Positions 46,657 through 55,288 of a DNA stretch of 64,000 bases are shown one piece after another. The position numbers and the translations under genes are program-made. This DNA is from Leptolyngbya sp. NIES-2104 (lineage in GTDB: Bacteria > Cyanobacteriota > Cyanobacteriia > Leptolyngbyales > Leptolyngbyaceae), in the NCBI RefSeq assembly GCF_001485215.1, contig NZ_BBWW01000001.1, forward strand, positions 3,658,001-3,722,000, read 5' to 3'. A model generated the notes under the pieces. The model ran no database searches. It was not told where the DNA came from and was given only the letters and a program-made list of their open reading frames with translations. The stretch's first letter is position 1. Every line of letters starts with the position of its first letter.

Positions 46657-47556
46657 ATGTGGACTCAGCCGAACCCCTCTTCAGAACCGACATGGCTCAT
46701 CATTGCGCGATTGTTGCGCTGGCATAAACCCGAAGGGCGACTCATATTAATGATTCCAGCACTGTGGGCTGTGTTCCTGGCATCAGGAGGAACTCCACCC
46801 TGGTTACTGGTAGTCATTATTATTTTAGGCACGTTAGCGACGAGTGCGGCGGGCTGTGTAGCAAATGATTTGTGGGATCGCAATATTGATCCGCACGTCG
46901 AACGAACTCGCGATCGTCCTTTAGCTTCCAGAGCGCTCTCTGTCAAAGTCGGAATTGTAGTCGGCATAGTCTCGCTTCTCTGTGCGGCAGGATTAGCGCT
47001 GTTTCTCAATCCGCTCACTTTCTGGCTCTGTGTCGCAGCCGTTCCCGTAATTTTGCTGTACCCGGCTGCGAAACGAGTCTTCCCAGTGCCGCAGTTAGTT
47101 TTATCGATCGCCTGGGGTTTCGCCGTTTTAATTAGCTGGAGTGCGGTCAGTTGCAGCACTACTTCAGACGCCTCTTGCTTGCCACAACCGATGTGGTTAC
47201 TCTGGGGTGCGACGGTGCTTTGGACGTTGGGATTTGACACGGTATATGCCATGTCCGATCGCGAAGATGATAAACGCATCGGAGTAAAATCGAGTGCGCT
47301 ATTTTTTGGACGATATGCTCCTTATGCGATCGCTGCCTTTTACGTTGGAACTGTGTTGATTCTGGCAAAACTTGGAATCGTGATGCAGTTAAATGTCTGG
47401 TACTGGGTCGCATTGGCAATTAGCGCGATCGTTTGGGCATGGCAATCCTACAAACTCGCTCAGCCCTCAATTCCCAATCCCTTTTACGCTTTCAGCTTTA
47501 AGCAAAATGTCTGGATCGGGTTCCTCTTACTCGCTGGAATGATCGCGGGAAGCTAA
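46657..47556 (+). CDS. 4-hydroxybenzoate polyprenyltransferase (plastoquinone synthesis)
   Basis: 299 residues from ATG 46657. UbiA family with about eight membrane helices. The two Asp-rich motifs are NDLWDRNIDPHVERTRDRP and DREDDKRIG. In cyanobacteria the close homologue attaches the solanesyl chain to 4-hydroxybenzoate for plastoquinone. It converges with the DUF6391 gene, overlapping by 4 bp. Confidence 0.92.
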   Translation: MWTQPNPSSEPTWLIIARLLRWHKPEGRLILMIPALWAVFLASGGTPPWLLVVIIILGTLATSAAGCVANDLWDRNIDPHVERTRDRPLASRALSVKVGIVVGIVSLLCAAGLALFLNPLTFWLCVAAVPVILLYPAAKRVFPVPQLVLSIAWGFAVLISWSAVSCSTTSDASCLPQPMWLLWGATVLWTLGFDTVYAMSDREDDKRIGVKSSALFFGRYAPYAIAAFYVGTVLILAKLGIVMQLNVWYWVALAISAIVWAWQSYKLAQPSIPNPFYAFSFKQNVWIGFLLLAGMIAGS

Positions 47557-48179
47557 TCGATCCATTCAGTTTGAATAAAATGTGCGGGACGACCCCAGGA
47601 ATCTTGCACGATCGACACCTCGCGAACCCGCAGATTAAACGGAATCGAAGTCGTCACATATTGCTGCACGAATCGCCCAAGTTCAGGGGCAAGCTGTGAA
47701 GCGGTTGTCGCTGCGACTCCTAATCCGACCAGTTGTTCGATCGGGTTTCGCGGCAAAATCAAATGAATTCCAAGTGCGATCGATGCCGTCAGCAACATCC
47801 CCACAGAAAGGTTTGTCCCACACCGAGGATGTACCGCTAAATTCCATTCGCCGCTGGTGATGCGCTCTAGAGCCTGATTCACGGCGCGTTTAATCTCAGC
47901 CGTATTCGTCTGCCCATACAGATAAAAGCCGTTCTCAGTCGAGAGTCCACCCAGTCCGCTGTTATCTGTCCAGTTCGGCGGGGCAATTCTACGATCGGGC
48001 AATCCACTCAGAATCCAAACGGTTGCATGTTCAAGGGCATGAACCTGCCGCACCATAAGAATTTCTCGTAAACCAGGAATAAATCCAATCTGCTGAAGCA
48101 ACTCCGTATCTTGGGACGCTTGAGGAGTCGGCAGCAAGGAATTCAAAAACGTATCGAACTCAGAAACACTTGCAGTCAT
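47553..48179 (-). CDS. DUF6391 family protein
   Basis: 208 residues. A His-containing helix VRQVHALEHATVWIL and a central hydrophobic pair (LSVGMLLTASIALGIHLIL and LVGLGVAATTASQLA) are visible. The family is conserved in cyanobacteria; function is unknown. Its 4-bp overlap with the prenyltransferase gene is convergent. Confidence 0.7.
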   Translation of the reverse strand: MTASVSEFDTFLNSLLPTPQASQDTELLQQIGFIPGLREILMVRQVHALEHATVWILSGLPDRRIAPPNWTDNSGLGGLSTENGFYLYGQTNTAEIKRAVNQALERITSGEWNLAVHPRCGTNLSVGMLLTASIALGIHLILPRNPIEQLVGLGVAATTASQLAPELGRFVQQYVTTSIPFNLRVREVSIVQDSWGRPAHFIQTEWID

Positions 48180-48184
48180 AACGG

Positions 48185-48250
48185 GACAACTTCGGGAAAC
48201 CGCTTAGAGAATCAGTGTTTCAACTCTAGCGCCTGTCTCCCGAAGTTGTC
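48185..48250. other. Perfect 13-bp inverted repeat upstream of the DUF6391 gene
   Basis: GACAACTTCGGGA at 48185-48197 recurs inverted at 48238-48250, 40 bp apart. There is no T tract, so it is not a terminator. It begins 6 bp upstream of the DUF6391 start and could form a long hairpin in its leader or bind a regulator. Confidence 0.45.
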
Positions 48251-48317
48251 TGGAAGCTGTTGCAAATCGTAGCGAGTTCTAACCAAAGAAATTAAAGCTC
48301 GGCATCGTTGCGGTCGG

Positions 48318-49067
48318 TCAAGCAGATTTACCTGGAGCAGCGGGCGAAGCTGGACTACCCACCGCACGAGCCACCTCGACTCCATTCTGTTCGAGAATCA
48401 CGATCGGGTCAGAGCCGCCATTCATTTCGATTCGCTTAACTAAAACCTGTCCGTTTGAAATTCGCTGTCCAACTTGCACGTATCGGCTGGTTGACTCATT
48501 CGGAGCTTGTACGATCGCTTGAGGTACACCCCCAACCACAATTACACCTGTGACTTGTACAGCTTTCGCTAAGGTCGGATCGGGCAACGGAGGCAGCGAT
48601 TTGATCGGTGATTTTGGCTCTGGTTTCGGAGTCGTTCTAGGCTCTGGACGATTCTGGCTTTGTGGCTGCGTTGCTTCGGGAGGTTGTGCGCCTCCAGGTG
48701 CCCCTTCACGGTTTACAACTGGAACTTTGAACGAAACCAGCGGGGGAACACTCGAAAATGGATCTTTTCCAGAAGTAATTCCGCGCTGAACCTGTCTAGC
48801 TCTTTCCTCCGGATTGGTGGATTGCAGCAAACCCGCAATCTTATTGCTCGTTTTTCCCTTCGGTGCATCTTTAGCGGGAACGGTCGGTTTTGCGAAAGAT
48901 TGGGCAGGTGTTGACGAATTTGCTTTTGGAGATGGGGTGGCTTCGGTCACGACCGTTTCTTCACCGACCGTACAGCCACTCATCCAAAACGTTAATGCAC
49001 CCGCACACACGACCAGCGTTCCGCGTGAAATTCGTCCTGTGATTCGCTTCGTGAACCGCTTGCTCAT
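48318..49067 (-). CDS. Lipoprotein with PilP-like C-terminal domain
   Basis: 249 residues from ATG 49067, which follows GGGAGTGATC. The leader ends in a lipobox, WMSGCTV. A Ser/Pro/Lys/Ala-rich spacer runs to about 165; a small beta domain follows (ALVQVTGVIVVGG-type, VQVGQRISNGQVLVKRI, IVILEQNG), reminiscent of the PilP inner-membrane pilus lipoprotein. That assignment is a resemblance only. It is downstream of sigF on the same strand (164-bp gap). In Synechocystis SigF is needed for pilus gene expression, so the neighbourhood fits a pilus role. Confidence 0.6.
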   Translation of the reverse strand: MSKRFTKRITGRISRGTLVVCAGALTFWMSGCTVGEETVVTEATPSPKANSSTPAQSFAKPTVPAKDAPKGKTSNKIAGLLQSTNPEERARQVQRGITSGKDPFSSVPPLVSFKVPVVNREGAPGGAQPPEATQPQSQNRPEPRTTPKPEPKSPIKSLPPLPDPTLAKAVQVTGVIVVGGVPQAIVQAPNESTSRYVQVGQRISNGQVLVKRIEMNGGSDPIVILEQNGVEVARAVGSPASPAAPGKSA

Positions 49068-49231
49068 GATCACTCCCAAAAATTCGACTCTTGACTTCGC
49101 CTCGATCGCTGTTCACAGTCCAAGCTTGAAATGACCCACAACAGAGAACGATTTAGGCTAAGTGTGCCCCGATTGAATCAATCTGGTGCTCTGACCAAAA
49201 GATTTGAGTGAATTTTCGGAGCCGTTTCGGA

Positions 49232-50002
49232 TTAAGCTTCGCTACAGGTCATGATCGCCTGAAGCTTTTGCAGTCCTTTTTTCACCTGACGTGAAACCGT
49301 AACTGCACTAATCCCCAAGCGTTCTGCGGTTTCCTTCTGAGTCAAATCGTATAGAAAGACAAATTCCAAAACCTCACGGGTGCGATGTTCTAACTGCACC
49401 AAAGCTTGCTGAAGTCGAATCTGATCTTCTTGAGCCAGTTGAAAGCTGCGATATCGAGAATCAGGAACCAAATCGCCCAAAAACGCAGAACCGTCTTCAT
49501 CGCCGACTGGAGCATCCAAGCTGAGTAATGCTCGATTCTGAGCAGAAAGGCGGATTTCTTGCCATTCTCCGATCGAGATTTCCAACGCCGCCGCAATTTC
49601 TGCATCGCTCGGTGCTCTCCGTTGTTGCGTCTGAAAATCTCGAATGATCCAGACGGCTTGCCGTTGAAGGGCTTGCCAGCGTCGAGGAATTCTCACTGAG
49701 GGGCTTTTATCTCTCAAATAGTGCTGAATCTCGCCTCGAATATACGGAATCGCGAACGAGCTAAAAGCATGACCCTTTGACATATTGAACCGCTCGATCG
49801 CTCGAATTAACCCGATCGATCCAACCTGAAGCAAATCATCGTAATTTTCCGTACACTGATTCACCCAATGATGTGCTTCTTTCCTGACCAAGCCGATGTT
49901 TAACTCGACCAATTGATTCCGAACAGAAGCCGATCCCGACTGTTGATATTCACGGAGAAGTTGCAACGTTTCGCTTCTCAACTCGCTCGAAAGATTAGGC
50001 AT
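49232..50002 (-). CDS. sigF: Group 3 RNA polymerase sigma factor, SigF type
   Basis: 256 residues. Region 2 (YDDLLQVGSIGLIRAIERFN, FSSFAIPYIRGEI), region 3, and region 4 helix-turn-helix (LTQKETAERLGISAVTVSRQ) are all present; region 1.1 is absent, as in group 3 factors. In Synechocystis the homologue controls motility and pili. No anti-sigma factor gene is next to it. Confidence 0.9.
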   Translation of the reverse strand: MPNLSSELRSETLQLLREYQQSGSASVRNQLVELNIGLVRKEAHHWVNQCTENYDDLLQVGSIGLIRAIERFNMSKGHAFSSFAIPYIRGEIQHYLRDKSPSVRIPRRWQALQRQAVWIIRDFQTQQRRAPSDAEIAAALEISIGEWQEIRLSAQNRALLSLDAPVGDEDGSAFLGDLVPDSRYRSFQLAQEDQIRLQQALVQLEHRTREVLEFVFLYDLTQKETAERLGISAVTVSRQVKKGLQKLQAIMTCSEA

Positions 50003-50276
50003 GACGAAGTTCAGTAATTGCTTAAGAAGGTGTCAAACCCGATTTTTAGACTGCTTCTGAATCAAACTGTGATGGTAGAAATCACACCCAGAAAGCGATC
50101 GAACTTCGGAGAACAAAATGCTAGAACAGCTAAATCTCTGTTCAAATTTTTGTGACAAATCAAACTTATTTCCTGACCTAATTCCGTTCAACTGCATTTC
50201 CACTGAAGCTTTACCTACGGTGATTTGGGTCACTTTTCGGATTGATTTGAAACAGATCTCACTCAAGAATTTGCTC

Positions 50277-50301
50277 AATAAAAAAGGGGCGTTCTGCCCC
50301 T
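50277..50301 (-). terminator. Intrinsic terminator downstream of psbO
   Basis: On the minus strand, AGGGGC, loop AGAAC and GCCCCT are followed by a T-rich tract (TTTTTATT). It lies beyond the foldback element that follows psbO, so the psbO transcript probably contains the whole element. Confidence 0.75.
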
Positions 50302-50340
50302 AAAAGTGAATATTTTGAGAACCGTCCAAACTGCGTCAAA

Positions 50341-50553
50341 TTAAGAAGGTGTTTGAAAAGTTGTCGTTCGTTGCAACGCCCCGCCCTGAAATGAATTTCG
50401 GGCTAATTGGCGCAAGTCCTTTGAAAAGGACTAAGAACTTGAAACCGCTTCTTAGTCTACTTCAGTAGACTTTCCACGGTTAGCCCGAAATTCATTTCAG
50501 GGCGAGAGACAAACGAAGCGAAAAGACTTTCTATACTTCTCAAACACCCCTAA
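50341..50553. repeat. Foldback element, long form, opposite orientation (copy 7)
   Basis: 213 bp. The interior is close to the reverse complement of copy 6, with hairpins AGTCCTTTGAAAAGGACT and AGTCTACTTCAGTAGACT. Against copy 6 the first hairpin differs by a T-A for A-T swap in the stem, a compensatory change. The right end provides the psbO stop codon TAG (50550-50552 on the minus strand). Confidence 0.88.
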
Positions 50554-51374
50554 GCGTCCGGTGCAACTCTTGCGTAGAACAAACCGCGAATTTTCACATC
50601 GCTTGCTTCACGAGAACCCATGTCAGTCTCGGAAGGCTGTTCGCTTTCAAACGTGCCTGCGATTTCGCCCGATGCACTGTCAATCTTCGCGACTTGCAGC
50701 GAGATTGTCCCTTTATCAAGCTGGAATTGCTTGACGTTTTCCTTTCTCAGTTCTTCCGAATCTGCCGAAGCAGGAAGCGCGACCGCGTTATCGTAACCCG
50801 TGGTCAGACCGCGACCTTTCGGATCGAGGAAGTTAGAAGTCCGATACGACGGAACGCGGAAGTCTCCGATGAAGTCGGTCGAAGTGTTGATGCTGGATGA
50901 ACCGGGTGAAGTGGTTGCGACCAGTCCTTTGATCGTGAACAAGAAGGGAACTCGTTCGCCACCCGGTAACTGAACGGTGATGGCTTGGAAGTCAAGACCG
51001 TCTTCTTCCTTGAAGGTCAAGCTACCGTCTGGTTTCGCTGTCAACGTTCCCGACACAGCATCGATCGAGGACGTGTAACGGGTCATCACTTTTGCCGGGA
51101 CAAATTCAGCTTCACGGCGCTTGTTGGCTGATTCTTCTTTGACGAAGTAGGTGGTCGGTTGCAGGCACAATCCGGTGATCGAATAGGTTTTACCGTTTTC
51201 GATCGCGATCGAGCCGCGAGATGTTTCCTCGATTTGCGGGCAGCTATTGGCTAAGCCTGTTCCGCGAATCTGCTCGTACGTTAAGCCTTCCGCGCTTTGT
51301 GCGGGTTCACTACAAGCAGTTAGAACACTCAGGCAGAACGCCAGCAGTGTCACAAAGAATGCGCGATACCTCAT
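50550..51374 (-). CDS. psbO: Photosystem II manganese-stabilising protein PsbO
   Basis: 274 residues from ATG 51374, which has TTGAGG 8 nt upstream; an in-frame TTG 12 bp earlier is not needed. The signal peptide includes LSVLTACSEPAQSAEG with cleavage near QSA. The mature protein shows LTYEQIRGTGLANSCPQIEE and the signature FKEEDGLDFQAITVQLPGGE. PsbO binds the lumenal face of photosystem II and stabilises the oxygen-evolving Mn cluster. The first gene of a photosystem II cluster here. Confidence 0.97.
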   Translation of the reverse strand: MRYRAFFVTLLAFCLSVLTACSEPAQSAEGLTYEQIRGTGLANSCPQIEETSRGSIAIENGKTYSITGLCLQPTTYFVKEESANKRREAEFVPAKVMTRYTSSIDAVSGTLTAKPDGSLTFKEEDGLDFQAITVQLPGGERVPFLFTIKGLVATTSPGSSSINTSTDFIGDFRVPSYRTSNFLDPKGRGLTTGYDNAVALPASADSEELRKENVKQFQLDKGTISLQVAKIDSASGEIAGTFESEQPSETDMGSREASDVKIRGLFYARVAPDA

Positions 51375-51616
51375 GGTCAACCTCAAAGTAATGTAAAAAT
51401 TCTGTCAGGGTGGTTTCTCACTGCTGTACAGATCTCATCCGAGTTTCTATAAATTCTGGGTGGTTCTGATCGAACCTCTCATAGCATTTTACAGATATTC
51501 GTAAACTTTTTAAGAATCGGGGTTAGAGGAACTGATTCCAGTACTGCTAATGACGGTCGGATTTACGAAAACGCGATACCGTATTAAAGCTTTGAGGTGT
51601 ATGAGGAGCGAGGGGA

Positions 51617-51967
51617 ATGGATGACGATGCGATGCTAAGAGATCACACCAAGAGTGCCTCCGATGAGATCACGTTAAGATCGCCGGAACTTGAAGAGTTG
51701 GCGCGATCGATTCGTGCGATCGCTGGTCGATCGGCAGGGGACGACAAGGCGCTTTTGGCACTGCTAAGAGTGCTCGAAATTTTGCATCGTGAGATTCGGG
51801 AAGGTCTATTTCAAGAGTCCCTTCCAACCAATCGCCAAGCGCTCTATGCGTTGTTAAAAGACATTGAGGCGACAGGGGGATGGCCCTATATTCATCGAAT
51901 GCGGCTTCAGGATTTTCTGAAGAAGCTGATTGAGGAAGAGGAATCTCATTCAGAACTTGAACAATAG
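51617..51967 (+). CDS. Conserved hypothetical protein between psbO and psbM
   Basis: 116 residues; ATG 51617 has GAGGGGA immediately upstream. It is soluble and helical, with a Asp/Glu-rich N-terminus, a central helix pair (LEELARSIRAIAGR, LLALLRVLEILHREIREGLF) and TGGWPYIHRMRLQDFLKKLI near the end. I do not recognise a named domain. It is divergent from psbO and lies among photosystem II genes, which raises but does not prove a link. Confidence 0.65.
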   Translation: MDDDAMLRDHTKSASDEITLRSPELEELARSIRAIAGRSAGDDKALLALLRVLEILHREIREGLFQESLPTNRQALYALLKDIEATGGWPYIHRMRLQDFLKKLIEEEESHSELEQ

Positions 51968-51968
51968 A

Positions 51969-52004
51969 GAAAAACGCCAAAGATTAAAAAATCTCCGGCG
52001 TTTT
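51969..52004. terminator. Bidirectional terminator
   Basis: AAAACGCC and GGCGTTTT enclose an AT-rich inner stem (AAGATT/AATCT). A and T tracts flank both sides, so it can end transcripts from the 116-residue gene (plus) and psbM (minus). Confidence 0.75.
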
Positions 52005-52027
52005 CTGAATGAAATTGTAAAGTTTTG

Positions 52028-52141
52028 TTACTCGTCTTTCGTTTGGCGGCTGGCAGTTTGGATATAGAGAATCAGCAGAAACACGCTCGGTACAAGCACA
52101 AACAAAATCGACGCAATAAATCCTAATTCGTTAACTTGCAT
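52028..52141 (-). CDS. psbM: Photosystem II subunit PsbM
   Basis: 37 residues, too short for most gene finders. The sequence begins [18 protein letters not shown] and continues [14 protein letters not shown], the PsbM pattern of a single membrane helix with a polar end. PsbM sits at the photosystem II dimer interface. It is downstream of the ferredoxin gene on the same strand (48-bp gap). Confidence 0.95.
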   Translation of the reverse strand: MQVNELGFIASILFVLVPSVFLLILYIQTASRQTKDE

Positions 52142-52189
52142 AGAGCAAGACCCCTTCTAAACGTGGCATCAACATTCTTAAGGATACCA

Positions 52190-52567
52190 CTAAGGTTTGG
52201 TCTTAACACTGACCGGACCGTTGACTAATGCCTGACAAGCGAACCGATAAGAAGCGGGTTTTTTCTTCAGTTTGCGCTCTTCAAATGCGGTACGAGGAGA
52301 AAGATTTTCCATGCCTTCAACGATTTCTACAACGCAGGTGCCACATTGTCCATTCCCGCCGCAGTTCATCAGCTTGCCGCCGAACGTGTAGAGATCCACT
52401 TGGTTCTCGATCGCTTTGATCCGCAAATTTGCCCCTTGTGCCGCAACCACTTCTTTACCTTCTTTCACAAAATTGATCGAGGCAGACTGAAACGTGGGTT
52501 TCGGCGCTTCTACGACGACTTCTTCAACGGGTTCAGTCGCTTGGATATCAGTGTCTGTCGGTTGCAT
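52190..52567 (-). CDS. 2Fe-2S ferredoxin-like protein
   Basis: 125 residues from ATG 52567, preceded by GAGG; an in-frame TTG at 52585 is rejected. An acidic Pro/Glu/Val-rich N-terminal extension (1-28) leads to a ferredoxin domain with Cys69, Cys75, Cys78 and Cys111 (CX5CX2CX32C). Plant-type photosynthetic ferredoxins have CX4CX2CX29C, so this is a divergent type. It is divergent from psbB; the pairing of such a ferredoxin with psbB is found in other cyanobacteria, to my knowledge. Confidence 0.85.
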   Translation of the reverse strand: MQPTDTDIQATEPVEEVVVEAPKPTFQSASINFVKEGKEVVAAQGANLRIKAIENQVDLYTFGGKLMNCGGNGQCGTCVVEIVEGMENLSPRTAFEERKLKKKPASYRFACQALVNGPVSVKTKP

Positions 52568-52700
52568 AGTCAATGCCTCACGCAAGAGAATTTAGTGATT
52601 AAGATGCCTTCCTTAGTTGTACCGCATTTTGTTAAGAATTAAGAAATATTAAGAAGTGAAACGTAATTGAGACGCGGAATTTCAGACGATCGCGATTCGC

Positions 52701-52729
52701 TTGCAATCGCTTCTAACACTGGTTACACT
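52701..52729 (+). promoter_or_regulatory. Candidate psbB promoter
   Basis: TTGCAA and TACACT are separated by 17 bp, about 190 bp upstream of psbB. A second -10-like TATACAC lies at 52734. The leader is long, and a 63-codon ORF within it looks non-functional. Confidence 0.5.
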
Positions 52730-52920
52730 TCTTTATACACTTTCATTTTTTATGAATCCCTTGTCACGGTCGCGATTCAACGCTCGTCTGAGCAGCGGGA
52801 TCGCATTCACGGCGGGGTTACAGGATGCCTTGTCTGGTAAAGTTACCAATATGAGGCACTTTAACAAAAGGCTGAAAGAAGCGTTGCAGTAGACGTAATT
52901 TAGAGGAGGAGAGTAGTCAA

Positions 52921-54453
52921 ATGGGACTACCCTGGTACCGCGTACACACAGTCCTAGTGAATGATCCAGGACGGTTGATCGCCACCCACCTGATGCACAC
53001 CGCACTCGTCGCAGGTTGGGCGGGGTCAATGGCGCTTTATGAGCTTGCGATTTTTGATCCAAGCGATCCAGTTCTAAACCCCATGTGGAGACAAGGGATG
53101 TTCGTGCTGCCGTTTATGGCGCGGCTCGGAGTCACTTCTTCCTGGGGCGGTTGGAGTATTACGGGTGAAACCGTGACTGATCCAGGATTCTGGTCGTTTG
53201 AGGGCGTTGCGGCGGCTCACATCGTTTTATCGGGCTTGCTGTTCTTAGCAGCTTGCTGGCACTGGGTTTATTGGGATTTGGAACTTTTCCGCGATCCGCG
53301 TACAGGTGAGCCTGCACTCGATTTGCCGAAAATGTTCGGAATTCACTTGTTTTTGTCGGGTTTACTTTGCTTTGGTTTCGGTGCATTCCACTTGACCGGA
53401 TTGTTTGGTCCGGGGATGTGGGTGTCCGATGCGTATGGGGTCACAGGACACGTTCAGCCTGTGGCACCGGAATGGGGTCCATCGGGATTCAATCCGTTTA
53501 ATCCGGGTGGAGTCGTGGCTCACCATATTGCAGCAGGAATTGTCGGCATTATCGCTGGATTGTTCCATCTCAGTGTTCGTCCGCCTGAGCGGTTGTATCG
53601 CGCTCTGAGAATGGGGAACATCGAAACCGTATTGTCGAGCAGTATTGCAGCCGTGTTCTTTGCAGCGTTTATTGTTGCTGGAACCATGTGGTACGGAAAC
53701 GCAACCACGCCGATCGAGCTTTTCGGACCGACCCGCTATCAGTGGGACGGCAGCTACTTCCGTCAAGAAATCGATCGACGGGTGCAGAATGCGGTTGCTG
53801 ACGGTGCAAGCCTGTCAGAAGCGTACAACCAAATTCCTGAAAAGCTGGCGTTCTATGATTACGTCGGTAACAGCCCCGCAAAAGGTGGCTTGTTCCGTAC
53901 CGGTCAGATGAACAAAGGTGATGGAATTGCTCAAACCTGGCTCGGTCATCCGGTCTTTAAGGATGGCGAAGGTCGCGAATTGTTCGTGCGTCGCTTGCCG
54001 AACTTCTTCGAGAACTTCCCAGTCGTTCTGCAAGATAGCGATGGCGTGATTCGGGCTGACATTCCGTTCCGTAAAGCTGAATCGAAATACAGTTTTGAAC
54101 AAGCTGGTGTAACGGCAAGCTTCTACGGCGGTAAGTTAGATGGTCAAACCATCAGCGATCCGGCTCTAGTCAAACGCTATGCGCGTGCGGCTCAGTTGGG
54201 CGAACCGTTTGAATTCGATCGTGAAACCTTGAACTCGGATGGTGTCTTCCGCACCAGCCCGCGTGGATGGTTCACCTTCGGTCATGCTGTGTTTGCACTG
54301 CTGTTCTTCTTTGGTCATATCTGGCACGGTTCGAGAACGATCTTCCGGGATGTGTTCGCTGGGGTTGACCCCGAATTGTCAGAAGAACAAGTCGAATGGG
54401 GACGTTTTGCGAAAGTGGGTGACAAATCCACTCTTCAAAGAACGGAAGCGTAG
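52921..54453 (+). CDS. psbB: Photosystem II chlorophyll-binding protein CP47
   Basis: 510 residues, standard length. [19 protein letters not shown] is the universal N-terminus. Six membrane helices bind chlorophyll with conserved His residues (for example [36 protein letters not shown]), and a large lumenal loop (about 260-450) follows. GAGGAGGAGAG precedes the start. CP47 is an inner antenna of photosystem II. psbT follows 63 bp later, in the same operon. Confidence 0.98.
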   Translation: MGLPWYRVHTVLVNDPGRLIATHLMHTALVAGWAGSMALYELAIFDPSDPVLNPMWRQGMFVLPFMARLGVTSSWGGWSITGETVTDPGFWSFEGVAAAHIVLSGLLFLAACWHWVYWDLELFRDPRTGEPALDLPKMFGIHLFLSGLLCFGFGAFHLTGLFGPGMWVSDAYGVTGHVQPVAPEWGPSGFNPFNPGGVVAHHIAAGIVGIIAGLFHLSVRPPERLYRALRMGNIETVLSSSIAAVFFAAFIVAGTMWYGNATTPIELFGPTRYQWDGSYFRQEIDRRVQNAVADGASLSEAYNQIPEKLAFYDYVGNSPAKGGLFRTGQMNKGDGIAQTWLGHPVFKDGEGRELFVRRLPNFFENFPVVLQDSDGVIRADIPFRKAESKYSFEQAGVTASFYGGKLDGQTISDPALVKRYARAAQLGEPFEFDRETLNSDGVFRTSPRGWFTFGHAVFALLFFFGHIWHGSRTIFRDVFAGVDPELSEEQVEWGRFAKVGDKSTLQRTEA

Positions 54454-54516
54454 ATTGGTTCGCGGGTCTAGGCAGTGGTCTAGACCCGATACAACTCTTT
54501 ATCTGAGGACACCATC

Positions 54517-54612
54517 ATGGAAGCTGCTGCATACATTTTGATTTTGGCTTTGGCGATCGGCGTTCTGTTTTTTGCGATCGCGTTTCGCGAACCACCGAGG
54601 ATTGGTAAGTAG
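54517..54612 (+). CDS. psbT: Photosystem II subunit PsbT
   Basis: 31 residues, [19 protein letters not shown] with the basic end FREPPRIGK, the PsbT pattern: one membrane helix near the dimer interface. CTGAGGAC lies upstream of the ATG. The gene closes the psbB-psbT operon before an intrinsic terminator. Confidence 0.96.
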   Translation: MEAAAYILILALAIGVLFFAIAFREPPRIGK

Positions 54613-54628
54613 TTCGATGATTCGATGA

Positions 54629-54659
54629 AACCCGCTTCAGATGAGGCGGGTTCTTTTTT
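54629..54659 (+). terminator. Intrinsic terminator of the psbB-psbT operon
   Basis: Stem AACCCGC/GCGGGTT with a 10-nt loop, followed by CTTTTTT. It lies 16 bp after psbT. Confidence 0.85.
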
Positions 54660-54832
54660 GGAATGATGCACGTAGAATTCTTATATTTCTTGAGAGATTT
54701 TTTAATACATTCAAACTCTCCACCATTTGATGTAGAATCTTGCTGCAACGCTTTGAGATATCCCTCTACAGCCTGTTTTGAGTTGCTGGAGCCTCCACAT
54801 GAACCAAGAGTACAGAGAGTAATCAATCCCAT
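54660..54832 (-). pseudogene. Probable lipoprotein gene remnant
   Basis: On the minus strand, a reading frame opens with a lipoprotein-like leader and lipobox (LITLCTLGSCGG) and a plausible mature start SSNSKQAVEGYLKALQQDS. After about 55 codons, near STC, it runs into the psbT terminator and then antisense to psbT, so the natural C-terminus is missing. The DNA here (54660-55030) is AT-richer than its surroundings. I read it as a 3'-truncated leftover of an inserted or deleted gene. The rest of the gap to 55045 shows nothing else. Confidence 0.45.
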
Positions 54833-55045
54833 TCCAAAAAGAAGTCTTTGGCAATAAATAGTACTTTGATCGGCTCGGTTGGTAGTCTTGAGCTTTTGGC
54901 ACAGGCTTTACTTTAGCAATTCAAAATATTACCTGCTCTTCTTAATGTGTCGAAAACATCAACTTCACTGAAAATCTATAAGTACTATTACCAGTGTCAA
55001 TCTAGAAGCAATGTTAAGTCACTTTAAATATGAGAGGCAGAGTAA

Positions 55046-55288
55046 ATGCAAATCACGATCGATTTACCCCCCGATCTTGAACAAGATCTGATCCGTCAAG
55101 CAACCGAGACAAATATTCCTATTCAAACGCTGATTATTCAGACCTTACGCCAGGCATCACAAGGGAATGTCACAGAAACGTCCCAATGGTCAGAGATCGT
55201 TTTATCTTATATTGGAACCTCTGACTTTCCCGATTTCGAGTCTTATCGTAGCGAACTGCTTCCGCCCCACGAACCGAAATTGTTCTAA
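55046..55288 (+). CDS. vapB: VapB-like antitoxin
   Basis: 80 residues. The N-terminal strand QITIDLPPDLEQDLIRQATE and the helix TNIPIQTLIIQTLRQAS form a short ribbon-helix-helix-like segment; the acidic C-terminal end (SDFPDFESYRSELLPPHEPK) would wrap the toxin. The stop codon overlaps the toxin start (TAATG). Confidence 0.8.
   Translation: MQITIDLPPDLEQDLIRQATETNIPIQTLIIQTLRQASQGNVTETSQWSEIVLSYIGTSDFPDFESYRSELLPPHEPKLF

Noticed and set aside
52701-52892. 63-codon ORF upstream of psbB
   Set aside because: It begins at the psbB promoter -35 region and has no ribosome site; it looks like leader sequence.
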